64,000 nt of DNA from Pseudomonas citronellolis (GTDB lineage: Bacteria; Pseudomonadota; Gammaproteobacteria; Pseudomonadales; Pseudomonadaceae): the NCBI RefSeq assembly GCF_900112375.1, contig NZ_FOLS01000005.1, forward strand, positions 1 through 64,000, in the 5' to 3' direction. The notes under the pieces were generated by a model. That model was not told the origin of the DNA. It ran no database searches and worked only from the letters and a program-made list of their open reading frames with translations. A program made the position numbers and the translations under genes. Positions 1-7,989 of this stretch are shown here, in pieces. Numbering within the stretch: position 1 is the first letter of the stretch; each line of letters begins with the position of its first letter.

Positions 1-246
1 CTCATGCAAGGCCAGGACAGCGTGCTCCAGGTCCTCGCTGCTACGGCGGGGGCAACTCAAGGGACGCCGGGACTTATCCAGCAATCCCGGTTCGCCTTGC
101 TCTCGGTAGCGTCGAAGCCACTTGTAGGCTGTTTTCGGACTGATCTCGAAGCGCCGGCACAGCTCCCGCACGTTGGCATCAGGCTGTTCTGCCAGGAGAA
201 CGAACTCATATCGACTGGACACAGGTGTGCACTCCTTCCACGGCAT
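1..246 (-). CDS. IS481 family transposase, N-terminal part (runs off window)
   Basis: The 82 visible codons begin at the ATG at 246 (MPWKECTPVSSRYEF) and show a helix-turn-helix region (VRELCRRFEISPKTAYKWL) followed by a basic linker (RRYREQGEPGLLDKSRRP). This is the typical DNA-binding N-terminus of IS481-type DDE transposases, which bind the IS ends and catalyse cut-and-paste or copy-out transposition. The catalytic DDE domain lies outside the window, so intactness cannot be judged. The element sits downstream of oprN and is separated from it by the oprN terminator. Confidence 0.8.
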   Translation of the reverse strand, partial: MPWKECTPVSSRYEFVLLAEQPDANVRELCRRFEISPKTAYKWLRRYREQGEPGLLDKSRRPLSCPRRSSEDLEHAVLALHE

Positions 247-330
247 CGCTCGATCTCCCGATACGGCAATTCCGTGATCCTAAATGCGTTACCTATGTCT
301 CCCGACACCTGTTACCCATGTCTCCCGGCA
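1..330 (-). mobile_element. Right end of an IS481-type insertion sequence (truncated by window)
   Basis: The element contains the 5' part of a transposase reading leftwards off the window. Upstream of the transposase start are two imperfect 22-nt direct copies of a motif on the minus strand, TGCCGGGAGACATGGGTAAC starting at 330 and TGTCGGGAGACATAGGTAAC starting at 308. IS481-family ends begin with TG and carry transposase-binding repeats, so the outer boundary is probably near 330 or 308. The exact terminus and any target duplication cannot be fixed because the other end lies outside the window. Confidence 0.55.
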
Positions 331-380
331 GAACACAAGCTCAACCCATCCTACGAAAAGCGCTTCGGCGCAGCGGGCAT

Positions 381-417
381 AAAAAAGCCCCGCGATCAGC
401 AGCGTGCGTCGCGGGGC
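381..417 (-). terminator. Rho-independent terminator of mexEF-oprN
   Basis: On the minus strand a GCCCCGCGA / TCGCGGGGC stem with a loop of about 13 nt is followed by six T residues. It lies about 35 bp after the oprN stop codon. It would end the efflux-operon transcript before the insertion sequence. Confidence 0.85.
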
Positions 418-450
418 CAAGTGGCCGGAGAGTGGCCAGGGAGGAACCTG

Positions 451-1842
451 TCAGGCCCGGGGTTGCCAGCCGCCGCCGAGGGCCTTGTAGATGGCGACTA
501 TGCCGCGGTACACGTCGACCTCGGCCAGGGCCTGGGCGTCTTCGGCGGCCAGCTGTTCGCGTTCGGCGTCCAGCAGGTTGAGGAAGTCCAGGGTGCCTTC
601 GCGGTACTGCACGCCGGCCAGTTCGGCGGCCTTGCGGCTGGCCTCGGACTGGCGCACCAGTACCAGCATGCGCTGCTGGCGCTTGCCGTAGTCGCTGAAG
701 GCGTTGGAGGACTCTTCCAGGGCCAGCAGCACCTGCTGCTCGTAGCTGGCGAGCGCGGCGTCGGCGTCGGCCTTGGAGGCGCGCAGGCGGGCGCGCACGC
801 TGCCCAGGTCGAAGGCGGCCCAGCTGATGGTCGGCGCCACGCCCCAGGCGCGGGCGGCGCCTGAACCTATCTGCGAGCCGCGCCCGGCGGTGTAGCCGAG
901 GAAGCCGCCGAGGCTCACCCGCGGGAACAGGTCGGCGGTGGCCACGCCGACATCCGCCGTGGCTGCGGCCAGCCGGCGTTCGGCGGCGGCGACGTCGGCG
1001 CGGCGGCGCAGCAGGTCGCCCGGGTCGCCGATCGGCAGGGCCTTGGCGATGGCCGGCAGCTGCTTGGGCGAGAGGTCCACCGTCATCTGGTCCGGGCGCT
1101 GGCCGAGGAGGGTGGCGATGCGGTTGCGCTGGCGCACTTCCTCGGCCTGCAGTTGCGGCAGGGTGGCTTCGGTGGCGGCCAGGCGCGCTTCGGCGCGCTG
1201 CACGTCCAGTTCGTTGCCCACGCCGTTGTCGCGTAGCTGGATGGTCAGGTCGCGGGATTCGCGCTGGTTCTTCAGGTTGTCGCGGGCGATACCTTCCCTC
1301 AACTGCGCGCCGCGCAGTTGCCCGTAGGCGTCGGCCAGCTCGGCGACCAGGCTGACCTGCAATTGCTGCAGGTCGGCCTGGGCGGCCTGGCTCTGGGCGT
1401 CGGCCGATTCCAGTTCGCGGCGCACGCGGCCGAACAGGTCGACTTCCCAGATCATGTCCAGGCCCAGGTCGTAGCGCTCCTGGTTGACGCGGTCCTCGGT
1501 CTGCCCGGGCACCTGGCCCTTGCCGATTTCCGAAGAGACGCGGCTGGTCACGGTGGGGAAGCGGTCGTTGGAGACGTCGTCGCGGATCGCCCGCGAGGCC
1601 AGCACGCGGTCGTAGGCCACGCGCAGCTCACGGTTTTCCTGCAGGGTCTGGTCGACCAACTGGCTCAGCAGCGGGTCGTCGAACTGTTTCCACCAGGCGT
1701 CTTCGAAGCGGCTGCGGTCGAAGGCTGCCGCGCCGGTTTCGAGCTTGGCCGGCGCGGTGTCCGGCTGCTGGTAGTCGGGGCCGACCATGCAGGCGCTGAG
1801 GCTCAGGGCCAGCAGCGCCGGGGCGAAGTGTTTCAGGTTCAT
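451..1842 (-). CDS. oprN: Outer-membrane efflux lipoprotein OprN
   Basis: This TolC-family outer-membrane channel (463 aa) is the exit duct of the MexEF-OprN tripartite pump. The N-terminus MNLKHFAPALLALSLSAC is a lipoprotein signal with lipobox Cys18. The body shows the duplicated coiled-coil outer-membrane efflux repeat, including a conserved end section (EYREGTLDFLNLLDAE-like). The start at 1842 is chosen because its ATG overlaps the mexF stop as ATGA, which implies translational coupling; the reading frame stays open upstream but has no signal peptide there. The product should work with MexE and MexF to expel substrates such as chloramphenicol, quinolones and quinolone-signal precursors, as known in P. 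aeruginosa. Confidence 0.93.
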   Translation of the reverse strand: MNLKHFAPALLALSLSACMVGPDYQQPDTAPAKLETGAAAFDRSRFEDAWWKQFDDPLLSQLVDQTLQENRELRVAYDRVLASRAIRDDVSNDRFPTVTSRVSSEIGKGQVPGQTEDRVNQERYDLGLDMIWEVDLFGRVRRELESADAQSQAAQADLQQLQVSLVAELADAYGQLRGAQLREGIARDNLKNQRESRDLTIQLRDNGVGNELDVQRAEARLAATEATLPQLQAEEVRQRNRIATLLGQRPDQMTVDLSPKQLPAIAKALPIGDPGDLLRRRADVAAAERRLAAATADVGVATADLFPRVSLGGFLGYTAGRGSQIGSGAARAWGVAPTISWAAFDLGSVRARLRASKADADAALASYEQQVLLALEESSNAFSDYGKRQQRMLVLVRQSEASRKAAELAGVQYREGTLDFLNLLDAEREQLAAEDAQALAEVDVYRGIVAIYKALGGGWQPRA

Positions 1843-4800
1843 GCGTGGCTGGCCTCGTGGGTCAGGCGGGCTTGTTTCTTCGCTTCGCGGGCTTCCATGA
1901 AGCGGCGGATGAGGACGTAGAACACCGGTGTCAGCAGCAGGCCGAAGAAGGTCACCCCGAGCATCCCGGAGAACACCGCGACGCCCATCGCGTGGCGCAT
2001 CTCGGCGCCGGCGCCGGTGGACAGCACCAGCGGCACCACGCCCATGATGAAGGCGATGGAGGTCATCAGGATCGGCCGCAGGCGCAGGCGGCAGGCCTCC
2101 AGCACGGCGGCGACGCGGTCCATGCCTTCTTCCTGCTTGTCCTTGGCGAACTCGACGATGAGGATGGCGTTCTTGCACGCCAGGCCCACCAGCACGATCA
2201 GGCCGATCTGGGTGAAGATGTTGTTGTCGCCGCCAGCGACTATCACCCCGCCGATGGCCGACAGCAGGGTCATCGGCACGATCAGGATCACCGCCAGCGG
2301 CAGGCCCCAGCTCTCGTACAGCGCGGCCAGCACCAGGAAGGCCAGGAGCACGCAGAGCGGGAAGACGAAGGCCGCGGTGTTGCCGGCGAGGATCTGCTGG
2401 TAGGTCAGGTCGGTCCACTCGTAGGTCATGCCGTTGGGCAGTTCCTGCTTGAGCAGTTTCTCCATCGCCGCCTCGGCCTGGCCGGAGCTGTAGCCGGGCG
2501 CCGCGGCGCCGTTGATCTCGGCGGTGATGAAGCCGTTGTAGTGCATCACCCGGTCGGGGCCGGCGGTGTCGCTGATCTTGATGAAGGTGGCCAGGGGGAC
2601 CATTTCACCGAGGTTGTTGCGCACCTTCAGCTGGCCGATCTGTTCCGGGTCCAGGCGGAAGTTCTGGTCGGCCTGGACGTTGACCTGGTAGGTGCGGCCG
2701 AAGCGGTTGAAGTCGTTGGCGTACAGCGAGCCCAGGTACACCTGCAGGGTGTCGAAGATGTCGCTGATGGCCACGCCGTGGGTCTTGGCCTTCTCGCGGT
2801 CGATGGCGGCGTCCACCTGCGGCACGTTCACCTGGTAGCTGGTGAACACCGACATGGGGTTCAGTTCGGGCAGCGCGCGGGCCTTGGCGAGGATGTTCTG
2901 GGTCTGCGTGTAGAGCTCCTCGTAGCCCAGGCTGCCGCGGTCCTCGACCTGCACGCGGAAGCCGCCGATGGTCCCCAGCCCCTGTACCGGCGGCGGCGGG
3001 AAAATGGCGATGTAGGCGTCCTGGATGTCGGCGAACTGCTTGTTCAGCTCGGCGGCGATCTCGCCGGCGGACATGCCCGGGCCCTTGCGCTGGTCGAAGT
3101 CCTTCAGCGGGGTGAAGACGATGCCGCTGTTGGGGCTGTTGGTGAAGCCGTTGATCGACAGGCCCGGGAAGGACACGGTGTGCTCGATGCCCGGGTGCTT
3201 GCCGGCGATTTCCGACATGCGCTTGATCACCGCCTCGGTGCGGTCGAGGGTGGCCGCGTCGGGCAGTTGGGCGAAGGCCACCAGGTACTGCTTGTCCTGC
3301 TGCGGCACGAAGCCGGTCGGGGTGCTGGAGAAGCCCAGATAGGTGAGGGCGATCAGCCCGGCGTAGATGAACAGGGCGATGGAACTGCCGCGCAGCACGC
3401 GGGTGACGGTGCCGACGTAGCCATGGCTGGCGCGGTCGAAGAAGCGGTTGAACGGGCGGAACAGCCAACTGCCCAGCAGCTTGTCGAGGATCAGCGAGAA
3501 ACGGTCCTTGGGCTCGTGGTGGCCCTTGAGCAGCACGGCGGCCAGCGCCGGCGACAGGGTCAGCGAGTTGAACGCCGAGATCACCGTGGAGATCGCGATG
3601 GTCAGCGCGAACTGCCGGTAGAACTGCCCGGTGAGGCCGGAGATGAACGCGGTCGGCACGAACACCGCGCACAGCACCAGGGCGGTGGCGATGATCGGCC
3701 CGGTCACTTCCTTCATGGCGCGCTTGGTGGCCTCGATGGGCGTCAACCCGAGGCCGATGTTCCGTTCGACGTTCTCCACCACCACGATGGCGTCGTCGAC
3801 CACGATGCCGATGGCCAGCACCAGGCCGAACAGCGACAGCGCGTTGAGCGAGAAGCCGAAGGCGTGCATCACCGCGAAGGTGCCGATCAGCGACACCGGC
3901 ACGGCGGCCAGCGGGATGATCGAGGCGCGCCAGGTCTGCAGGAACAGCACCACCACCAGCACCACCAGCACCAGGGCTTCGAACAGGGTGTGCACCACCG
4001 CTTCGATGGAGCCGCGGACGAAGATGGTCGGGTCATAGACGATGGAGTAGTCCACGCCCTGGGGGAAGGCCTTCTTCAGCTCGGCCATCTTCGCCCGCAC
4101 CTCGTTGGAGATGGCGATGGCGTTGGAGCCGGGGCGCTGGAAGATCGGGATGGCCACCGCCGGCTGGTTGTCCAGCAGCGAGCGCAGGGCGTACTGGCTG
4201 GAGCCCAGCTCGATGCGGGCGATGTCCTTCAGGCGGGTGATCTCGCCGTCGGGGCCGCTGCGGATGATGATGTTCTCGAACTCCTCCTCGCTGACCAGGC
4301 GGCCCTGGGTGTTGATCGACAGCTGGAAGCTGGTGGCGCTGGGCGCGGGCGGCGCGCCGAGGGCGCCGGCGGCGACCTGGCGGTTCTGCTCGCGGATGGC
4401 GTTGACCACGTCGGTGGCGGTCAGGTTGCGCGAGGCCACCTTGTTCGGGTCCAGCCACACGCGCAGCGAGTAGTCGCCCATGCCGAACAGCTGCACGTCG
4501 CCCACGCCGTCCAGGCGCGCCAGCTCGTCCTTGATGTTGAGGATGGCGTAGTTGGACAGGTAGAGCATGTCGTAGCGGTTGTCCGGCGAGGTCAGGTGCA
4601 CGACCATGGTCAGGTCGGGCGAGGCCTTGTCGACGGTGATGCCGATGTGGGTGACCTCCTCGGGCAGCTTCGGCTCGGTCCGCGTCACGCGGTTCTGCAC
4701 CTGCACCTGGGCGTTGTCCAGGTCGGTGCCCAGGGCGAAGGTGATGGTCAGCGTCATCTTGCCGTCGGCGGTGGACTGCGAGGACATGTAGAGCATGTTC

Positions 4801-5024
4801 TCGACGCCGGTGATGGCCTGCTCCAGGGGCGCGGCGACGGTCTCGCCGATCACCTTGGGGTTGGCGCCGGGGAAGGTGGCGCGCACCACCACGGTGGGCG
4901 GCACCACTTCGGGGTATTCGCTGATCGGCAACTGGAACAGCGAGATGGCCCCGCCGATCAGGATGATCAGCGAGAGCACGGCGGCGAAGATCGGCCGCTG
5001 CACGAAGAATTGCGAGAAGTTCAT
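1839..5024 (-). CDS. mexF: RND multidrug efflux transporter MexF
   Basis: The 1061-aa inner-membrane proton-driven pump of the HAE1-RND family spans nearly full family length. The N-terminus MNFSQFFVQRPIFAAVLSLI is the usual first transmembrane helix. The proton-relay aspartates are seen in GIVVDDAIVVVENVER (TM4) and the TM10 lysine in ACKNAILIVEFAKDK. The large periplasmic loops are intact (for example FPPPPVQGLGTIGGF). The gene lies 117 bp downstream of mexE and overlaps oprN by 4 bp. Sequence resemblance to P. aeruginosa MexF as recalled is very high throughout, so the assignment is firm. The substrates are inferred from the orthologue. Confidence 0.95.
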   Translation of the reverse strand: MNFSQFFVQRPIFAAVLSLIILIGGAISLFQLPISEYPEVVPPTVVVRATFPGANPKVIGETVAAPLEQAITGVENMLYMSSQSTADGKMTLTITFALGTDLDNAQVQVQNRVTRTEPKLPEEVTHIGITVDKASPDLTMVVHLTSPDNRYDMLYLSNYAILNIKDELARLDGVGDVQLFGMGDYSLRVWLDPNKVASRNLTATDVVNAIREQNRQVAAGALGAPPAPSATSFQLSINTQGRLVSEEEFENIIIRSGPDGEITRLKDIARIELGSSQYALRSLLDNQPAVAIPIFQRPGSNAIAISNEVRAKMAELKKAFPQGVDYSIVYDPTIFVRGSIEAVVHTLFEALVLVVLVVVLFLQTWRASIIPLAAVPVSLIGTFAVMHAFGFSLNALSLFGLVLAIGIVVDDAIVVVENVERNIGLGLTPIEATKRAMKEVTGPIIATALVLCAVFVPTAFISGLTGQFYRQFALTIAISTVISAFNSLTLSPALAAVLLKGHHEPKDRFSLILDKLLGSWLFRPFNRFFDRASHGYVGTVTRVLRGSSIALFIYAGLIALTYLGFSSTPTGFVPQQDKQYLVAFAQLPDAATLDRTEAVIKRMSEIAGKHPGIEHTVSFPGLSINGFTNSPNSGIVFTPLKDFDQRKGPGMSAGEIAAELNKQFADIQDAYIAIFPPPPVQGLGTIGGFRVQVEDRGSLGYEELYTQTQNILAKARALPELNPMSVFTSYQVNVPQVDAAIDREKAKTHGVAISDIFDTLQVYLGSLYANDFNRFGRTYQVNVQADQNFRLDPEQIGQLKVRNNLGEMVPLATFIKISDTAGPDRVMHYNGFITAEINGAAAPGYSSGQAEAAMEKLLKQELPNGMTYEWTDLTYQQILAGNTAAFVFPLCVLLAFLVLAALYESWGLPLAVILIVPMTLLSAIGGVIVAGGDNNIFTQIGLIVLVGLACKNAILIVEFAKDKQEEGMDRVAAVLEACRLRLRPILMTSIAFIMGVVPLVLSTGAGAEMRHAMGVAVFSGMLGVTFFGLLLTPVFYVLIRRFMEAREAKKQARLTHEASHA

Positions 5025-5141
5025 GGTTCGTTCCTGGCGCGCGGGGCGCTAAACCCTGGGCAAAAGGTCACCCGCGGCCCTGGGTGGGGCCAGGGCCGGG
5101 TACTGCGTTGTCGATGTGCCCCGCTCAGGGGCGGGTCGTCG

Positions 5142-6374
5142 TCAGATGCGGCTGGGCTTGCCCGGCGACTGCTCGGCGACCTTCGGCGGCTCGCTGTCTT
5201 CCACCGCCTGGCGCGAGCGGGCGAGGGCGGCGAGGGTGTCCGGGCTGGCCATGGGCACGCCCTGGGCATCCACCTCGGCGCCGGGGCGCACGCGCTGCAG
5301 GCCGTTGACCACGATGCGGTCGCCCTTGGCCAGGCCGCTGCGGACGATGCGCAGGCCTTCCAGCTTCGGCCCCAGCTCGATGGTGCGGTAGGCCACCTTC
5401 CTGTCGGCGCCGACCACCAGCACGAACTTCTTGCCAAGGTCGGTGCCGACCGCTTCGTCCTTGATCAGCGCGGCGTCGTAGGTGCCGGAGCCGACCAGCT
5501 TGATGCGTGCGTAGAGGCCGGGGGTGTACAGGCCGTCCTTGTTGTCGAACACCGCGCGGCCGCGGATGGTGCCGGTCTTGGGGTTGACCTGGTTGTCGAG
5601 GAAGTCCAGGCGGCCCAGGTGCGGGAAGCCGTCCTCGCCGGTCAGGCCGAGGTACACCGGGGTGCTGCCGCGGGCGTCCGGGCCGCCGGCGCGGGCCATG
5701 GCCACGTACTTCAGGTAGACGCGTTCGTCGGCGTCGAAGTAGGCGTAGACCTTGTCGGTGGAGACCAGGGTGGTGAGCAGGCTCTGCCCGGAGTTGACCA
5801 GGTTGCCGGCGGTGACTTCGGCGCGCGAGACGCGGCCGTCGATGGGCGCGGTGATCTGGGTGAAGGACAGGTTCAGCCGGGCGTTGTCCAGTTCGGCCTG
5901 GGTCGCCGCGACCTGGGCGCGGGCTTCGGTGGCGGCGGCGCTGCGGGCGTCGGCCAGTTCGGCGGAGATGGCGTTGGTGGCGCGCAGGCGGTCGCCACGA
6001 GCGGCTTCGTTGGCGGTGCGCACCTGGTTGGCGCGGGCCTGTGCCAGCTGGGCTTCCAGGCGGTGGACCTCGGCCTGGAACGGGCGCGGGTCGATCTGGA
6101 ACAGCAGGTCGCCTTTCTTCACCAGGGCGCCTTCGCGGAAGGTCACCTTGTCGATGTAGCCGGAGACGCGCGGGCGCAGCTCGACGGATTCGGGCGCCTC
6201 CAGGCGGCCGGTGAACTCGTCCCACTCGTTGACCGGCTGTTCGATGACCTCGGCGACGCTGACCTTGGGCGCGGGCATGTTCTGCGCGGCTTCCTGGGGC
6301 TTGCCGCAGGCGCTGAGCACCAGGACGGCGGCCAGTGCCAGGGGGATACGCAAGGGTTTGAGTGAACGCTCCAT
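5142..6374 (-). CDS. mexE: RND efflux periplasmic adaptor MexE
   Basis: This membrane-fusion protein of 410 aa bridges MexF and OprN. The signal RIPLALAAVLVLSACGK ends in a lipobox with Cys23. The lipoyl/hairpin and barrel domains follow: ELRPRVSGYIDKVTFREGA, then a coiled coil of about residues 100-165, then the QITAPIDGRVSRAEVTAGNLV lipoyl half. The start is supported by GGAG 8 nt upstream. A LysR-type palindrome lies about 85 bp upstream. In P. aeruginosa the operon is activated by the LysR protein MexT, whose gene is next door; no mexT or mexS is visible in this window on this side, so the regulator here is unknown. Confidence 0.93.
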   Translation of the reverse strand: MERSLKPLRIPLALAAVLVLSACGKPQEAAQNMPAPKVSVAEVIEQPVNEWDEFTGRLEAPESVELRPRVSGYIDKVTFREGALVKKGDLLFQIDPRPFQAEVHRLEAQLAQARANQVRTANEAARGDRLRATNAISAELADARSAAATEARAQVAATQAELDNARLNLSFTQITAPIDGRVSRAEVTAGNLVNSGQSLLTTLVSTDKVYAYFDADERVYLKYVAMARAGGPDARGSTPVYLGLTGEDGFPHLGRLDFLDNQVNPKTGTIRGRAVFDNKDGLYTPGLYARIKLVGSGTYDAALIKDEAVGTDLGKKFVLVVGADRKVAYRTIELGPKLEGLRIVRSGLAKGDRIVVNGLQRVRPGAEVDAQGVPMASPDTLAALARSRQAVEDSEPPKVAEQSPGKPSRI

Positions 6375-6458
6375 GGGGAAGACTCCGGCATTTTTTCTGT
6401 AATGGGCGGAGTCTGCGTTCCAGGCGTCTAAGTCGCTAATCGAACGGGAGCATTCTTA

Positions 6459-6477
6459 TTATCACGGCCAGTGATAA
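6459..6477. promoter_or_regulatory. LysR-type operator palindrome upstream of mexE
   Basis: TTATCAC-GGCCA-GTGATAA is a perfect 7-bp inverted repeat with a 5-nt spacer. It contains the ATC-N9-GAT and T-N11-A signature of LysR-family boxes. It lies 85-103 bp upstream of mexE and fits an activator site for a MexT-like protein. This is inferred from position and symmetry only. Confidence 0.5.
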
Positions 6478-6597
6478 ACCCTGTTGCATTATCCGTATCA
6501 ATCGATGGGGGATTTTCTGCTACCGGGTGGTGGGCTTTTGGCGGGCCGTTTGCGTACATGGATTCAGGGAGTCTTCAGGTTCCGCTTTACGCCGAAC

Positions 6598-6835
6598 GGT
6601 CCCCTCTCCCGCTTGCGGGGGAGGGTTAGGGAGGGGGAGCGGAGTAGAGGTTCGGCAGCGGAGTGTCGGCGAAGTCCGCAACCCTCACCCCAGCCCTCTC
6701 CCAGAGGGAGAGGGGGCCGTTCGGCGCGGGCGGTGAATCCGGAGTCATCCTGATATGCCGGAGGCGTTATGCGCCTCACGCTACAGGAGAGACGCCATCG
6801 TAGGATGGGTTGAGCGAAGCGATACCCATCGCCAT
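6598..6835. repeat. Intergenic palindromic repeats between mexE and liuE
   Basis: The 484-bp gap 6375-6858 holds the mexE leader and then two repeat types. At about 6600-6722 is an inverted pair of the CCCTCTCCC / GGGAGAGGG family flanked by CCGTTCGGCG, seen many times elsewhere in the window. At about 6801-6833 is GTAGGATGGGTTGAGCGAAG followed by CGATACCCATCGCC, another recurrent unit. Nothing coding is seen. The repeats probably act as the operon boundary for liuE and mexE. Confidence 0.7.
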
Positions 6836-6858
6836 GACCGAGCAATAGCGGCGCGGGA

Positions 6859-7761
6859 TCACGCCTTGGCCAGGCGGGCGCGGGCCACGCGCGAGCCGTT
6901 TTCCTTGCCGAGCACCGCGCAGATGCGCTGGCCGGCGGCGATCAGGGCGTCGAGGTCGATGCCGGTGTGGATGCCCAGGCCGTTTAGCAGGTAGAGCACA
7001 TCCTCGGTCGCCACGTTGCCGGTGGCGCCCTTGGCGTAGGGGCAGCCGCCGAGGCCGGCGACCGAGCTGTCGAACACCGCGATGCCTTCCAGCAGGCTGG
7101 CGTAGATATTGGCCAGGGCCTGGCCGTAGGTGTCGTGGAAGTGCCCGGCCAGGCGTTCGCGCGGCACGCGGGCGCCGACCGTTTCGAACATGGCGCGGGT
7201 GGCGCCGGCGGTGCCGACGCCGATGGTGTCGCCCAGGGAGACTTCATAGCAGCCCATGGCGTCCAGCTCGGCGGCCACGGCGGCGACCTGCTGCACGTCC
7301 ACCTCGCCCTGGTAGGGGCAGCCGAGCACGCAGGACACGTAGCCGCGCACGCGGATGCCGTGCTCGCGGGTGGCGTCCATCACCGGCACGAAGCGTTCCA
7401 GGCTCTCCTTGATCGAGCAGTTGATGTTCTTCTGCGAGAAGGCCTCGGAGGCGGCGGCGAATACCGCCACTTCCTTCACCCCGGCCTCCAGCGCGGCCTC
7501 GAAGCCCTTGAGGTTGGGCGCCAGGGCGGCGTAGGTGACGCCGGGTTTCTGCTGGATGCCGGCGAAGACTTCGGCGGAGCCGGCCATCTGCGGCACCCAC
7601 TTGGGCGAAACGAAGCTGCCGACCTCGACGTAGGAAAGGCCGGCGGCGCTCAGGTCGTCCACCAGGCGCACCTTGTCGGCGACGCTGATGGGCTGTTTCT
7701 CGTTCTGCAGGCCGTCGCGCGGGCCGACTTCGACCAGGCGGACGTGGTGGGGCAGGGGCAT
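6859..7761 (-). CDS. liuE: Hydroxymethylglutaryl-CoA lyase LiuE
   Basis: The product (300 aa) cleaves HMG-CoA to acetoacetate and acetyl-CoA, the last step of leucine/isovalerate catabolism. It is a TIM-barrel HMGL-family enzyme. The metal and catalytic N-terminal motif is VEVGPRDGLQNE, and the signature with the active-site cysteine is SVAGLGGCPYAKGATGN near residue 235. The HFHDTYGQ metal-binding histidines are also present. It is the last gene of the liu operon, 228 bp behind liuD, with palindromic repeats in the gap. Confidence 0.94.
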   Translation of the reverse strand: MPLPHHVRLVEVGPRDGLQNEKQPISVADKVRLVDDLSAAGLSYVEVGSFVSPKWVPQMAGSAEVFAGIQQKPGVTYAALAPNLKGFEAALEAGVKEVAVFAAASEAFSQKNINCSIKESLERFVPVMDATREHGIRVRGYVSCVLGCPYQGEVDVQQVAAVAAELDAMGCYEVSLGDTIGVGTAGATRAMFETVGARVPRERLAGHFHDTYGQALANIYASLLEGIAVFDSSVAGLGGCPYAKGATGNVATEDVLYLLNGLGIHTGIDLDALIAAGQRICAVLGKENGSRVARARLAKA

Positions 7762-7819
7762 GCTGGGTCCTCGTTGTGTTCTGTGGGGAACTGTCCTGCG
7801 CAGCGGCGGCGGGCGGAGC

Positions 7820-7983
7820 GTAGGGCGTATAACCGTTCGCGGTTATACGCCGCTACACCGATCTCATGCCCGGCTTCCCGGTCGAACTGGAAGGCTCTGG
7901 AACAAACGCTCCGTGACCAAATCCGCATCGCGCCGGGAGCCAAGGCCAAACGGCGTATAACGCGGAGCGTTATACGCCCTACG
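7820..7983. repeat. Inverted pair of GTAGGGCGTATAAC palindromes between liuD and liuE
   Basis: One unit reads GTAGGGCGTATAACCG then TTCGCGGTTATACGCC; about 120 bp on, the mirror unit reads GGCGTATAACGCGGAGCG then TTATACGCCCTAC. Each unit is itself a hairpin and the pair is arranged head to head, like a bacterial interspersed mosaic element. They lie inside the presumed liu transcript and may limit or stabilise liuE mRNA. Confidence 0.7.
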
Positions 7984-7989
7984 CAAGGG

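Noticed and set aside
451..2418. OprN frame extended to 655 codons
   Set aside because: The upstream 190 codons overlap mexF in another frame and are arginine/proline-rich noise. The lipoprotein signal begins at 1842.
1845..6365. Open reading frame of 1506 codons on the plus strand
   Set aside because: It is antisense to mexF and mexE. Its composition (His/Gly/Gln/Asp/Arg-rich, low complexity) is typical of high-GC shadow frames, and mexEF have unmistakable protein homology.
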